From assembly GCF_028463845.1 (NCBI RefSeq), contig NZ_CP116805.1, positions 1,116,001 through 1,180,000 on the forward strand: a stretch of DNA of 64,000 nt. Reading direction: 5' to 3'. Position 1 is the stretch's first letter. Each line of letters opens with the position of its first letter. A program made the position numbers and the translations under genes. The DNA is from Gimibacter soli (GTDB lineage: Bacteria; Pseudomonadota; Alphaproteobacteria; Sphingomonadales; Kordiimonadaceae). Below are positions 57,094-64,000 of the stretch, in pieces. The notes beneath the pieces are model-generated. The model ran no database searches. It was not told where the DNA came from and was given only the letters and a program-made list of their open reading frames with translations.

Positions 57094-58251
57094 CTAGATC
57101 ATGAGAGACAGAAGCTTGCCGACGAACAGGCCGCCGCCTGTGCCGACAATATAACCGAGAAGCGCCATCAGCACACCGATCGGGACGAGCGCTTCGGAAT
57201 AGGCTGCAGCGAGGATGGGGGCCGAGGCCACGCCGCCGATATTGGCAAGCGACGCCACACCGCAGGAAAAGAGGTCCAGCCGGAAAACCTTGGCGGCAGC
57301 GGCCAGGCACAGGCCGTGGACAGCGAGCACCACAAGCCCGGCTGCGATATAAAGCGGTGCTTTGGTGAGCCCCGCGAAATCAGCCTGCGAGGCGATCAGC
57401 CCGATCATGGCGTAAAGGAGTACATTGCCAAGTTCGATGGCACCCGGCATGCGGCCAAGCGGCGTCATGGCAGCAAGCACACCGATGAGTGTCGCTATGA
57501 AGATGACCCAGGTGCCGGTCGAGAAGAAGGCACTGGTGGGCGCATAGGCAGCCAGCGCCTGCGAGACAGCGGAAACGGTAAGAGCCGCGCCCAGAAGGAA
57601 AAGGATCGAGGTCAGGTCGATGGGCTTGCCTGTCTCGGCTGCCGCGAGGCTGGCGCTGACCTTGTCGATCACGCCGCTGTCCGCGCCCGACCAGCGATTG
57701 AAGCGGTTTGCGAAGGGCACAAGCGCCAGAAGGATGACGACCCACAGCGCATAATCGACCGAATCCATCAGAAGGGTGTAGCCGATGCTGCTGTCCGGCA
57801 CCTCAAGGGCGGCCTGAACGGCAAGCATGTTGCCGGTGCCGCCCATCCAGCTGCCGGAAAGGGCCGCAAAGGCCTTCCATGCGTGAGGCTCCAGCCAGTT
57901 CTGGAAAATCGCGAAGGCGACCACGAAGCCGATCATGATGCTGATGGTGGCGGCGGCAAAAGCCAGCAGCATGCGGGGGCCGAGCTTGACGATGCGGCGC
58001 AGGTCCGCCTTCGCCAGCAGCAGGAAGATCATGGCGGGCAAGAGGTCGCTCTTGAGTGTGCTGTTCACGGCGGAAACATCGTCCGTCCATGACCATAGCC
58101 CGAGGGACGCCAGCACCATCACGATGAAATAGAGCATGACGACGCCGGGCAGGTAATCGAACAGCCGATGCCGAGTCGTCGTCTCGGTAAGCCGGATCAG
58201 GCCCCCGATAGCCATCAGGCTGGCGATATAGGCAAAGCCCGTTTCGATCAT
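57094..58251 (-). CDS. DUF819-family permease
   Basis: The 385-residue protein has ten or more membrane helices and the DUF819 (YjcL-like) pattern: LSGSWMGGTGNMLAVQAAL, DSVDYALWVVILLALVPF and LANIGGVASAPILAAAYSEAL. Transport substrate of the family is not established. It is the first gene of the operon with the secreted endopeptidase and cytoplasmic epimerase, so it is the natural candidate to import the L-Ala-D-Glu dipeptide between them; that is inference. Start ATG 58251 after GGGAGG. Confidence 0.85.
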   Translation of the reverse strand: MIETGFAYIASLMAIGGLIRLTETTTRHRLFDYLPGVVMLYFIVMVLASLGLWSWTDDVSAVNSTLKSDLLPAMIFLLLAKADLRRIVKLGPRMLLAFAAATISIMIGFVVAFAIFQNWLEPHAWKAFAALSGSWMGGTGNMLAVQAALEVPDSSIGYTLLMDSVDYALWVVILLALVPFANRFNRWSGADSGVIDKVSASLAAAETGKPIDLTSILFLLGAALTVSAVSQALAAYAPTSAFFSTGTWVIFIATLIGVLAAMTPLGRMPGAIELGNVLLYAMIGLIASQADFAGLTKAPLYIAAGLVVLAVHGLCLAAAAKVFRLDLFSCGVASLANIGGVASAPILAAAYSEALVPIGVLMALLGYIVGTGGGLFVGKLLSLMI

Positions 58252-58303
58252 GCGTCCCTCCCGGATATCCGGCGAATCCCTTGGCGGGCTGCCGCTGAGT
58301 TCG

Positions 58304-58316
58304 GAATTAATTATTC
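58304..58316. promoter_or_regulatory. Operator before the DUF819-NlpC-epimerase operon
   Basis: GAATTAATTATTC matches GAATA-N3-TATTC with one mismatch. It lies 53 bp before the permease start. Confidence 0.65.
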
Positions 58317-58395
58317 TTTTCCGGCCTCTCACAGTCCGTTCTAGCAGATCGGAAACGATGCGGAAAGCCATTAAATCAGCGGAAATGATGCCTTG

Positions 58396-58443
58396 GAATA
58401 GAAAATTCTTTACAGTCTTGTGAAATGCGAAGATAAATTATTC
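58396..58443 (+). promoter_or_regulatory. Promoter with operators before the Oar-like TonB receptor
   Basis: The dyad GAATAGAAAATTC (58396-58408) directly abuts TTTACA (-35, 58409-58414). GATAAA (-10, 58432-58437) follows after 17 bp and is overlapped by a second partial site ending TTATTC at 58443. Confidence 0.68.
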
Positions 58444-58503
58444 ATCAACTATATTCCGGCCCGGTGGATAGCGCCGAGGCCTATTTCCAAGGGGGGAAAT
58501 GAA

Positions 58504-61470
58504 ATGTTGTCACAACAGTTGAGGCGGGCGTCCCTGGCGCTTGGAATGGGTGTCAGTCTTATCGGGCTGACGGCAGGTGGCGCGCATGCCGCCAACAGCG
58601 ATGGCTCCATCCGTGGTGCCGTTGTCTCTGACAATCAGACACTGGCCGGTGCCACGATCACCGTAACGAATGCCGAAACCGGTTATTCCCGCACGGTTAC
58701 CGCCGGCGCGGATGGCAGCTTCCGCTTCTCGCGCCTGCCGATCGGTACATACAGGGTAACCGCAGCCAAGGGCGGCTATGAGCGCACCGTGATTGAAGAC
58801 GTGAAAGTCTCGATCGGCGGCACCACCTCGCTTGACCTGCAGATGCAAGTCGGCGGCGAGATGGAAGAAATCGTCATTTCTGCGAAGGAAGTCTCCGGGC
58901 TTTATCTTGCAGTGGCCGAATCCGGTCTGCAAATCGACGCCACCTCCATCGAACGCTTCCCGGTCGGCCGGTCGGCCGATGCAATCGCACTTCTGGCGCC
59001 CGGCGTGAACGAAGGCCCCTCCTTCGGCGGCATTTCGTTCGGCGGTGCGTCGGTCGGCGAGAATAATATCTTCATCAACGGCCTGAATATCAGTGACGTT
59101 GAAACCGGCGTCGGCTTCTCCGACGTGCCGTTCGAGATGTTCAAGGAATTCCAGGTGAAAACCGGTGGTTATTCCGTGGAATATGGCCGCACGACCGGCG
59201 GTGTGCTGAACGCCGTCCTCAAGTCGGGCACCAACGAATTCCATGGCGGCGCCAATGTCTTCTGGGAGCCCGATGACCTGCGCGGCAGCGCCAAGGACTT
59301 CTATGCGAAGGACGGCACTGCAACGATCTACCGCAGCGACGACAGCGAGAATAACCTCAATGGGAACATCTATCTGAGCGGCCCGATCATCAAGGACAAG
59401 CTGTTCTTCTATACGCTGTTCCAGCCGCGCCACAATACCGGCAGCTATTACAGCACCAGCGGCTCGTCGCTTTATGATTACAAGGATAATTCGGCCTTCT
59501 GGGGCGGCAAGGTCGACTGGTATATCGTTGACGGCCATTCGCTCGAATTCTTCGCTTTCTCGGATGAAAGCAAGACGCTCACCGACCGCTATGACGACGG
59601 CGACTATATCGAGACCGCGACTTCCAAGCGGGGCGGCATCAACTGGGCGGGCACCTATACCGGCCATTTCGGTGACGATTTCACGCTGAAAGTCCTTTAC
59701 GGCCACAACAAGCGGAATTCCGACGACTTCACCAACGTGTCGTCCGAATGTAACCGCGTGCTGGACCGTCGGGGCGCTTCCAACGTCGAGATCGGCTGTA
59801 CCTCGCAGCTGCGCGGCGACCATCGCATCAATTCCCGCGATGCGCTTCGTGTGGATGCCGAATATGAACTTGGCAATCACCTGATCCGCGGCGGTTTCGA
59901 CTATGAGAAACGCACCACCTACATGGAGCGCGCCTCGGTCGGCCCGGATATGACGAGCTATGAAATCTTCGCCACCACGCCGGGCGCCAGCGTCAACAAC
60001 GTGAGCGTGCCGGACGGTGTGGATGCCTATGTGATTGCCCGTCAGGAAATCCGCGGCGGCACGTTCGATGCCAAAACCTCGGCAGCGTATCTTGAAGATG
60101 TCTGGTCGGTGAATGACGACCTCACCGTCACCCTCGGCATCCGTTGGGACCGGTTCGACAGCAAGGACGCCGTCGGCGACAGCTTCATCAAGGTTGATAA
60201 CATGTGGTCGCCGCGTGCGGCGCTTTCCTGGAACCTCGACGACGAAGGCCGCTCGCGCGTTTACGCAAGCGCCGGCCGTTATTATTTCCCGATCGCCAAC
60301 GGCCTTGCCGCGCGTGAAGGGGGTGGCACGGTCGACACCCGCTACTATTATGCCTTCAACGGCCTTCAGGAAAACGAAACCTCGGCTGGTCTCACCAACG
60401 TCACCCCGATCCTTGGCGAGCAGCTTGGCACTGTTGTCCAGTTCGGTTCGGGCGAAGGCCGCGGCGCGGACATTCCCTTCATCGTCGATCAGGACCTGCA
60501 GGCGAGCCATCAGGATGAATTCATCCTCGGCTACGAACGCCAGCTTGACGATCTCTGGAGCGTCGGTGTGCGTGGTGTTTACCGCAAGTTCCGCAACGCC
60601 ATCGAGGACATCCGCGTCTATGCCAAGGTTCCGGGCTGCGGCGAGTTCTTCAACGACTGGTTCTTCGGCAACATCGGCCAGCCGCTTACGGTTGATATGA
60701 ACTGTGAAGACGGCACCGTGAAAACCGTGACGGTCGATCTCGGCAAGACCAACCAGTATGGCCTGAACGGCGAGGATATCGGCAGCCCGGTTGCCAAGCG
60801 CAACTACAAGGCTCTCGAGTTCGTCGTGAACCGCGAATGGGACGATGTATGGATGGCGCGCCTTTCCTATACGCTCTCCAAATCGTCGGGTAACTATGAA
60901 GGCGGCGTGAACTCGGATACCGGCAACGATATCCCGGGCTGGACCGAAATCGGGGACGAGGTTTCCTACATCATCGGTAACCAGGGCGATCTCGCGAACG
61001 ATCACCGCCATGCTATCAAGCTCTGGGGTGCCTATGCCCCGACCGAACGGGTAACCTTCGGCGGCAAGCTGACGGCTATCTCCGGTGCGCCGATCAACGC
61101 CCGTGCCTATGGCAACCCCTACACGAGCGTGACGCGCTACCGCGAAAACTGGCTCTGCGTCCAGAACTGCCTTGACTCCGGCAATGGCTGGACCCCGGCT
61201 GATCGTGTGTTCGAGGAACTGACCCGTGGCAAATACGGCCGTCTGCCGTGGCAGGTCAAACTCGACCTCTCGGTTGACTATGAAATGGAAGTCAACGGCT
61301 TCGACGTGAATGTCGGTCTCGATGTCTTCAACGTCTTCAACACCCAGAAGGCGCTGACCTACGACGAGATGATCGAATCCTCGCTCGGCACCGAGAATAT
61401 CGGCTTCCTGTCGGCGGATACAGCAGCACAGCCGCGCTACTTCCGCCTGTCGGCCGGCTTCAAGTTCTGA
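58504..61470 (+). CDS. Oar-like TonB-dependent receptor with N-terminal carboxypeptidase-regulatory-like domain
   Basis: The 988-residue outer membrane protein has a signal peptide (ending GGAHA), a CarboxypepD_reg-like domain (residues about 35-115, GSIRGAVVSDNQTLAGATIT, SFRFSRLPIGTYRVTA), a plug (SVEYGRTTGGVLNAVLKSGT) and a large barrel ending YFRLSAGFKF. Oar-type receptors often take up peptides or proteins. In this cluster peptidoglycan fragments are the likely cargo. AAGGGGGGAAATGAA precedes the ATG. Confidence 0.92.
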   Translation: MLSQQLRRASLALGMGVSLIGLTAGGAHAANSDGSIRGAVVSDNQTLAGATITVTNAETGYSRTVTAGADGSFRFSRLPIGTYRVTAAKGGYERTVIEDVKVSIGGTTSLDLQMQVGGEMEEIVISAKEVSGLYLAVAESGLQIDATSIERFPVGRSADAIALLAPGVNEGPSFGGISFGGASVGENNIFINGLNISDVETGVGFSDVPFEMFKEFQVKTGGYSVEYGRTTGGVLNAVLKSGTNEFHGGANVFWEPDDLRGSAKDFYAKDGTATIYRSDDSENNLNGNIYLSGPIIKDKLFFYTLFQPRHNTGSYYSTSGSSLYDYKDNSAFWGGKVDWYIVDGHSLEFFAFSDESKTLTDRYDDGDYIETATSKRGGINWAGTYTGHFGDDFTLKVLYGHNKRNSDDFTNVSSECNRVLDRRGASNVEIGCTSQLRGDHRINSRDALRVDAEYELGNHLIRGGFDYEKRTTYMERASVGPDMTSYEIFATTPGASVNNVSVPDGVDAYVIARQEIRGGTFDAKTSAAYLEDVWSVNDDLTVTLGIRWDRFDSKDAVGDSFIKVDNMWSPRAALSWNLDDEGRSRVYASAGRYYFPIANGLAAREGGGTVDTRYYYAFNGLQENETSAGLTNVTPILGEQLGTVVQFGSGEGRGADIPFIVDQDLQASHQDEFILGYERQLDDLWSVGVRGVYRKFRNAIEDIRVYAKVPGCGEFFNDWFFGNIGQPLTVDMNCEDGTVKTVTVDLGKTNQYGLNGEDIGSPVAKRNYKALEFVVNREWDDVWMARLSYTLSKSSGNYEGGVNSDTGNDIPGWTEIGDEVSYIIGNQGDLANDHRHAIKLWGAYAPTERVTFGGKLTAISGAPINARAYGNPYTSVTRYRENWLCVQNCLDSGNGWTPADRVFEELTRGKYGRLPWQVKLDLSVDYEMEVNGFDVNVGLDVFNVFNTQKALTYDEMIESSLGTENIGFLSADTAAQPRYFRLSAGFKF

Positions 61471-61500
61471 TCTCCGAAACTATTCTCCAGTGGACAAAAA

Positions 61501-61526
61501 AAAGGGGCGCCTGCGGGCGCCCCTTT
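61501..61526. terminator. Bidirectional terminator between TonB receptor and LD-carboxypeptidase
   Basis: AAAGGGGCGCC pairs perfectly with GGCGCCCCTTT around a TGCG loop. An A-rich run precedes it, giving a U tract in the reverse transcript, so both convergent genes can use it. Confidence 0.88.
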
Positions 61527-61548
61527 GCTTTGGGGTTGTCGGCTGTTT

Positions 61549-62622
61549 TCAGGCGACGGCGGGTTCCACCAGGCGGATGATGCCGGCGTCGGCATCGATC
61601 ATGGCGCGCGCCCCGAGGGGCAGGGTGAAGTTTTCCTTGATATGGCCAAACTGGGCGCCTGCGAAAACCGGGATGCCGAGCTTCGCGAAATGCTGTTCGA
61701 ACACTTCGATCAGCGTGAAGCCGCCAAAGGGCTCGGCCTCGTCCGGTCCGCAATCGGTGAAGCCGCCAAGCACGATGCCCTTCAGTCCTTTCAGGTGACC
61801 GCCGAGCGCCAGCTGGGTGATCATCCGGTCGACCCGGTAGATCTTCTCGCCGACATCTTCAAGGCACAGGATGCAGCCGTTAAGGTCCGGGAAATAGGGT
61901 GACCCCATCAGCGAGGTGAAGACGGTGAGGTTGCCACCCACAAGCCGCCCTTCCGCCTTGCCGGGCGTGATCGTGTGTGTGCGATTGGCGCGGGCGACGA
62001 GCGTGCCGTCGTTCCGGGGAACAGTGCGATATTCCACCTTCTCGCCGTCAAACATCAGCGCCTGCAGCATCTCGGCTTCGAACGTGTACCAGCTCGATCC
62101 TGCATTGGGGCCGTGATAGGTGACCAAACCGGTCTTGGCCGCAAGGGCCGCGTGAAGCGCGGTGATGTCGCTATAGCCCAGCAGGATTTTTGGATTGGCG
62201 CGGATCACCTCGAAATCCAGATAGGGCAGGATGCGCGCCGCGCCCCAGCCGCCGCGCAGGCAGAAGATGGCGTCGATGCCGGGATCGCGGAACGCTGCCA
62301 TCAGGTCTGCAGCGCGGTTCTCGTCGGTGCCGGCGAGATAGCCGTAGCGGTCCATCGCGTGCGGGAATACCTTTGATTTGAGCCCCATGGCGGCCAGCGA
62401 CTCCGTGGCAAGCGGCAAGTTGGTCTTTTCCCACAGCACGCCGGAAGGGGCGACGATCGCGACCGTGTCGCCGCGCTTCAGGCGTTTCGGTTTGAGGCCC
62501 GGTTTGGCGGGGCGTGCCGGTGATTTCGCGGCCGCCGTTGGCGCCAAGCTGCCCATCGTGGCGGCGGTAGCTGCAAGTGCGCCGGCGGCCTTCAGGAAGC
62601 CTCGTCTGCCGAGCTTTTTCAT
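61549..62622 (-). CDS. Tat-exported LD-carboxypeptidase (peptidase family S66)
   Basis: The 357-residue serine peptidase has Ser151 (LLGYSDITALH), Glu255 (CLEDVGEKIYRVD) and His327 (GHIKENFTLPLG), the S66 triad of LdcA, which removes the terminal D-Ala from L-Ala-D-Glu-mDAP-D-Ala. It begins with a clear twin-arginine signal (LGRRGFLKAAGALAA), whereas E. coli LdcA is cytoplasmic. Start ATG 62622 follows GAGGGG. A weak GAATA half site (62663) lies upstream. Confidence 0.92.
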   Translation of the reverse strand: MKKLGRRGFLKAAGALAATAATMGSLAPTAAAKSPARPAKPGLKPKRLKRGDTVAIVAPSGVLWEKTNLPLATESLAAMGLKSKVFPHAMDRYGYLAGTDENRAADLMAAFRDPGIDAIFCLRGGWGAARILPYLDFEVIRANPKILLGYSDITALHAALAAKTGLVTYHGPNAGSSWYTFEAEMLQALMFDGEKVEYRTVPRNDGTLVARANRTHTITPGKAEGRLVGGNLTVFTSLMGSPYFPDLNGCILCLEDVGEKIYRVDRMITQLALGGHLKGLKGIVLGGFTDCGPDEAEPFGGFTLIEVFEQHFAKLGIPVFAGAQFGHIKENFTLPLGARAMIDADAGIIRLVEPAVA

Positions 62623-62747
62623 GCTATTCCCCTCACGTCTATTCGCGGCCTTGCGGTCGCAGGAATAAAAAATCACATTCGGGATCGATCCTAGCGGACC
62701 TGACTGCGAAATCCAGCTAAAGCCACCCATTCTGGCGATATTATTTG

Positions 62748-62789
62748 GAATATATTATTCTTGACAGGTGCGGGGCCAGCGTCTCTGAT
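62748..62789 (+). promoter_or_regulatory. Promoter with operator before the D-amino acid dehydrogenase gene
   Basis: GAATATATTATTC (62748-62760), identical to the site at 49210, is immediately followed by consensus TTGACA (62761-62766). TCTGAT (62784-62789) lies 17 bp on. Confidence 0.75.
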
Positions 62790-62821
62790 GCGCCGGAGAA
62801 TATTGAGGGAGGATGCGGACC

Positions 62822-64000
62822 ATGCAGGACCGCAATGTGACAATCGTGGGCGGCGGGATCATCGGACTGATGACAGCTTATCATCTGATGGAACGCGGCA
62901 TTGCTGTGACCATCATCGATGCCGTACCGCCCGGCGACAGGGCACAGACTTCTTACGGCAATGCGGGCTCGATCTCGATCGGCAACGTGTTGCCACTCGG
63001 CAAACCGGGCTTCGTGATGGATGGCATCCGCATGACGCTCGATCCGGAATCGCCGCTGGTGATGCCCATATCCTACATGCCGCGCATCGCACCGTGGCTT
63101 TACAAGGTCTGGCGCGCCTCCGGCCGGGCAACGGTGGAGGCCAGCGCCAAGGCGTCCGCGCTACTCAGCCATGAATCGCTGGCGGCATGGCAGGCGCTTG
63201 TGACTGACCTGAAGCTCAGCGAGCTCGTGCGACCGGATGGCTGGTTGAAGCTCTATGAGACCGAAGCGAGTTTCGAAAAAACCGCCAAGGAACGCGCGCT
63301 GATGGATCGGTTCGGCTTCGGCTACCGCGTCCTTGACCCCGATGCGCTGGCGGAGCTTGAGCCGGGCATTGCGCCGATCTATCCGAAAGCGATCCTGCAG
63401 ACCCAGTCGCTTGCCATCCGCAATCCGGGGCGCTGTGTTTCGGCGCTGGCGAGCCATCTGCTGGCACGCGGGGCAGCCTTCACATTGGGGCGGGTGACAC
63501 ATATCGAGCGTGCCGAGGGGGGCTATTATGTGAAAGGCGAGGGGATCGACCATCTGGCACGCGAGCTTGTGATCGCGGGTGGTGCCTGGTCCAACCGGCT
63601 TCTCAAGGGGCTCGGGATTCGTGTCCCGCTTGAAACCGAGCGCGGCTATCACCTGATGTTCGATGGCGGCGCCGGGCTTAGCCGACCGACCGTCAATATG
63701 AACCGCTATTTCGTCCTCTGCCCCATGGAGCAGGGCCTGCGCATGACCGCCTGTGTGGAACTCGCGGGGCTTGAGGCAAAACCCGATTATCGCCGTATCC
63801 GGCGGCTGGTGGCGCACGCGAAACGCATGCTGCCGGGCATGGCGACGGACGAGCGGGACCAGTGGCTCGGCTTCCGCCCCTCGATGCCCGATACCCGCCC
63901 GGTGATTGGCGAGGCCGGTGGCCACAAGGGGCTCTATCTTGCCTTCGGGCATGGCCATATGGGGATGACACACAGCGCGGGCACAGGCCGGTTGCTGGCC
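62822..64000 (+). CDS. D-amino acid dehydrogenase-like FAD oxidoreductase (DadA family), cut by window end
   Basis: The 393 visible residues of this DAO-type flavoprotein start with the FAD-binding NVTIVGGGIIGLMTAYHLME and contain QTSYGNAGSISIGN, RNPGRCVSALASHLLARGAA, LVIAGGAWSNRLL and, near the edge, GHGHMGMTHSAGTG. This is the pattern of D-amino acid dehydrogenases that oxidise D-Ala to pyruvate with electrons to the respiratory chain. The 3' end is missing only because the window stops; no frameshift is seen. GGGAGGA precedes the ATG. Confidence 0.9.
   Translation, partial: MQDRNVTIVGGGIIGLMTAYHLMERGIAVTIIDAVPPGDRAQTSYGNAGSISIGNVLPLGKPGFVMDGIRMTLDPESPLVMPISYMPRIAPWLYKVWRASGRATVEASAKASALLSHESLAAWQALVTDLKLSELVRPDGWLKLYETEASFEKTAKERALMDRFGFGYRVLDPDALAELEPGIAPIYPKAILQTQSLAIRNPGRCVSALASHLLARGAAFTLGRVTHIERAEGGYYVKGEGIDHLARELVIAGGAWSNRLLKGLGIRVPLETERGYHLMFDGGAGLSRPTVNMNRYFVLCPMEQGLRMTACVELAGLEAKPDYRRIRRLVAHAKRMLPGMATDERDQWLGFRPSMPDTRPVIGEAGGHKGLYLAFGHGHMGMTHSAGTGRLLA

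Noticed and set aside
57085-57094. GGAATATTCC palindrome as another RpiR site
   Set aside because: It lies directly at the NlpC start and contains the GGAAT ribosome site; the spacing differs from the N3 dyads, so it is probably coincidental.
58510-61011. Long minus-strand open frame opposite the Oar-like receptor
   Set aside because: It is a codon-bias shadow without ribosome site or domain; the same applies to frames opposite the RND pump and the first TonB receptor.
62663-62680. GAATA...CATTC before the LD-carboxypeptidase as a full operator
   Set aside because: The half sites are too far apart for the 13-bp dyad; kept only as a weak half site.

Overview
The window is GC-rich (about 60-65 % by eye), densely coded chromosome from an alphaproteobacterium. 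Supporting signs are the order yqeY-dnaG-rpoD beside carAB, an RpoD of alphaproteobacterial type, a PEP-CTERM protein, tandem flagellins, GcvA-like LysR and LytTR regulators, and many TonB receptors with secreted hydrolases. A member of the Kordiimonadales or a sphingomonad-like relative would fit, but the sequence alone does not fix the order. No transposase, integrase, CRISPR array or phage gene was seen.

Layout. 0-8.4 kb: greA and carAB (minus strand), with an accessory block between them (HxlR regulator, tautomerase, acyl-CoA-dehydrogenase-like flavoprotein, Tsx-like porin). 8.7-18.3 kb: yqeY, a PEP-CTERM protein, a LysR regulator, dnaG, rpoD with a long charged insert, a secreted aspartyl protease and two flagellin genes. 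18.5-28 kb: small membrane protein, YCII protein, a tRNA with CAT anticodon, a DJ-1/PfpI protein, a TetR-linked RND efflux pair, a DUF2306 protein, MipA/OmpV and a membrane LytTR regulator.

28-35.7 kb: a LacI-controlled sugar oxidation module (Gfo/Idh/MocA oxidoreductase, sugar-phosphate-isomerase-like barrel, GMC flavoprotein with a Tat-exported small subunit, secreted DUF1080 protein, NupG-like transporter). Two identical 14-bp palindromes sit in the -10 region of its two promoters. The likely chemistry is periplasmic C3 oxidation of a glycoside followed by cleavage of the 3-keto sugar.

35.8-49.1 kb: an uptake and degradation cluster (MHS-type transporter, Tat-exported degenerate M28 protein, two type-B carboxylesterases, TonB receptor, AMP-forming acyl-CoA ligase, TetR regulator, SDR, LigB/DODA-type dioxygenase). 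Four copies of one dyad motif lie before its transcription units. The substrate looks like an ester, perhaps aromatic, but is unknown.

49.2-64 kb: a peptidoglycan-peptide scavenging regulon (two serine beta-lactamase-fold hydrolases, RpiR regulator, diaminopimelate decarboxylase, dipeptide epimerase, NlpC/P60 peptidase, DUF819 permease, Oar-like TonB receptor, Tat-exported LD-carboxypeptidase, D-amino acid dehydrogenase). GAATA-N3-TATTC operators recur before nearly every unit. Together the enzymes could take L-Ala-D-Glu-mDAP-D-Ala apart into L-Ala, L-Glu, L-Lys and pyruvate. This is the most interesting system in the window.
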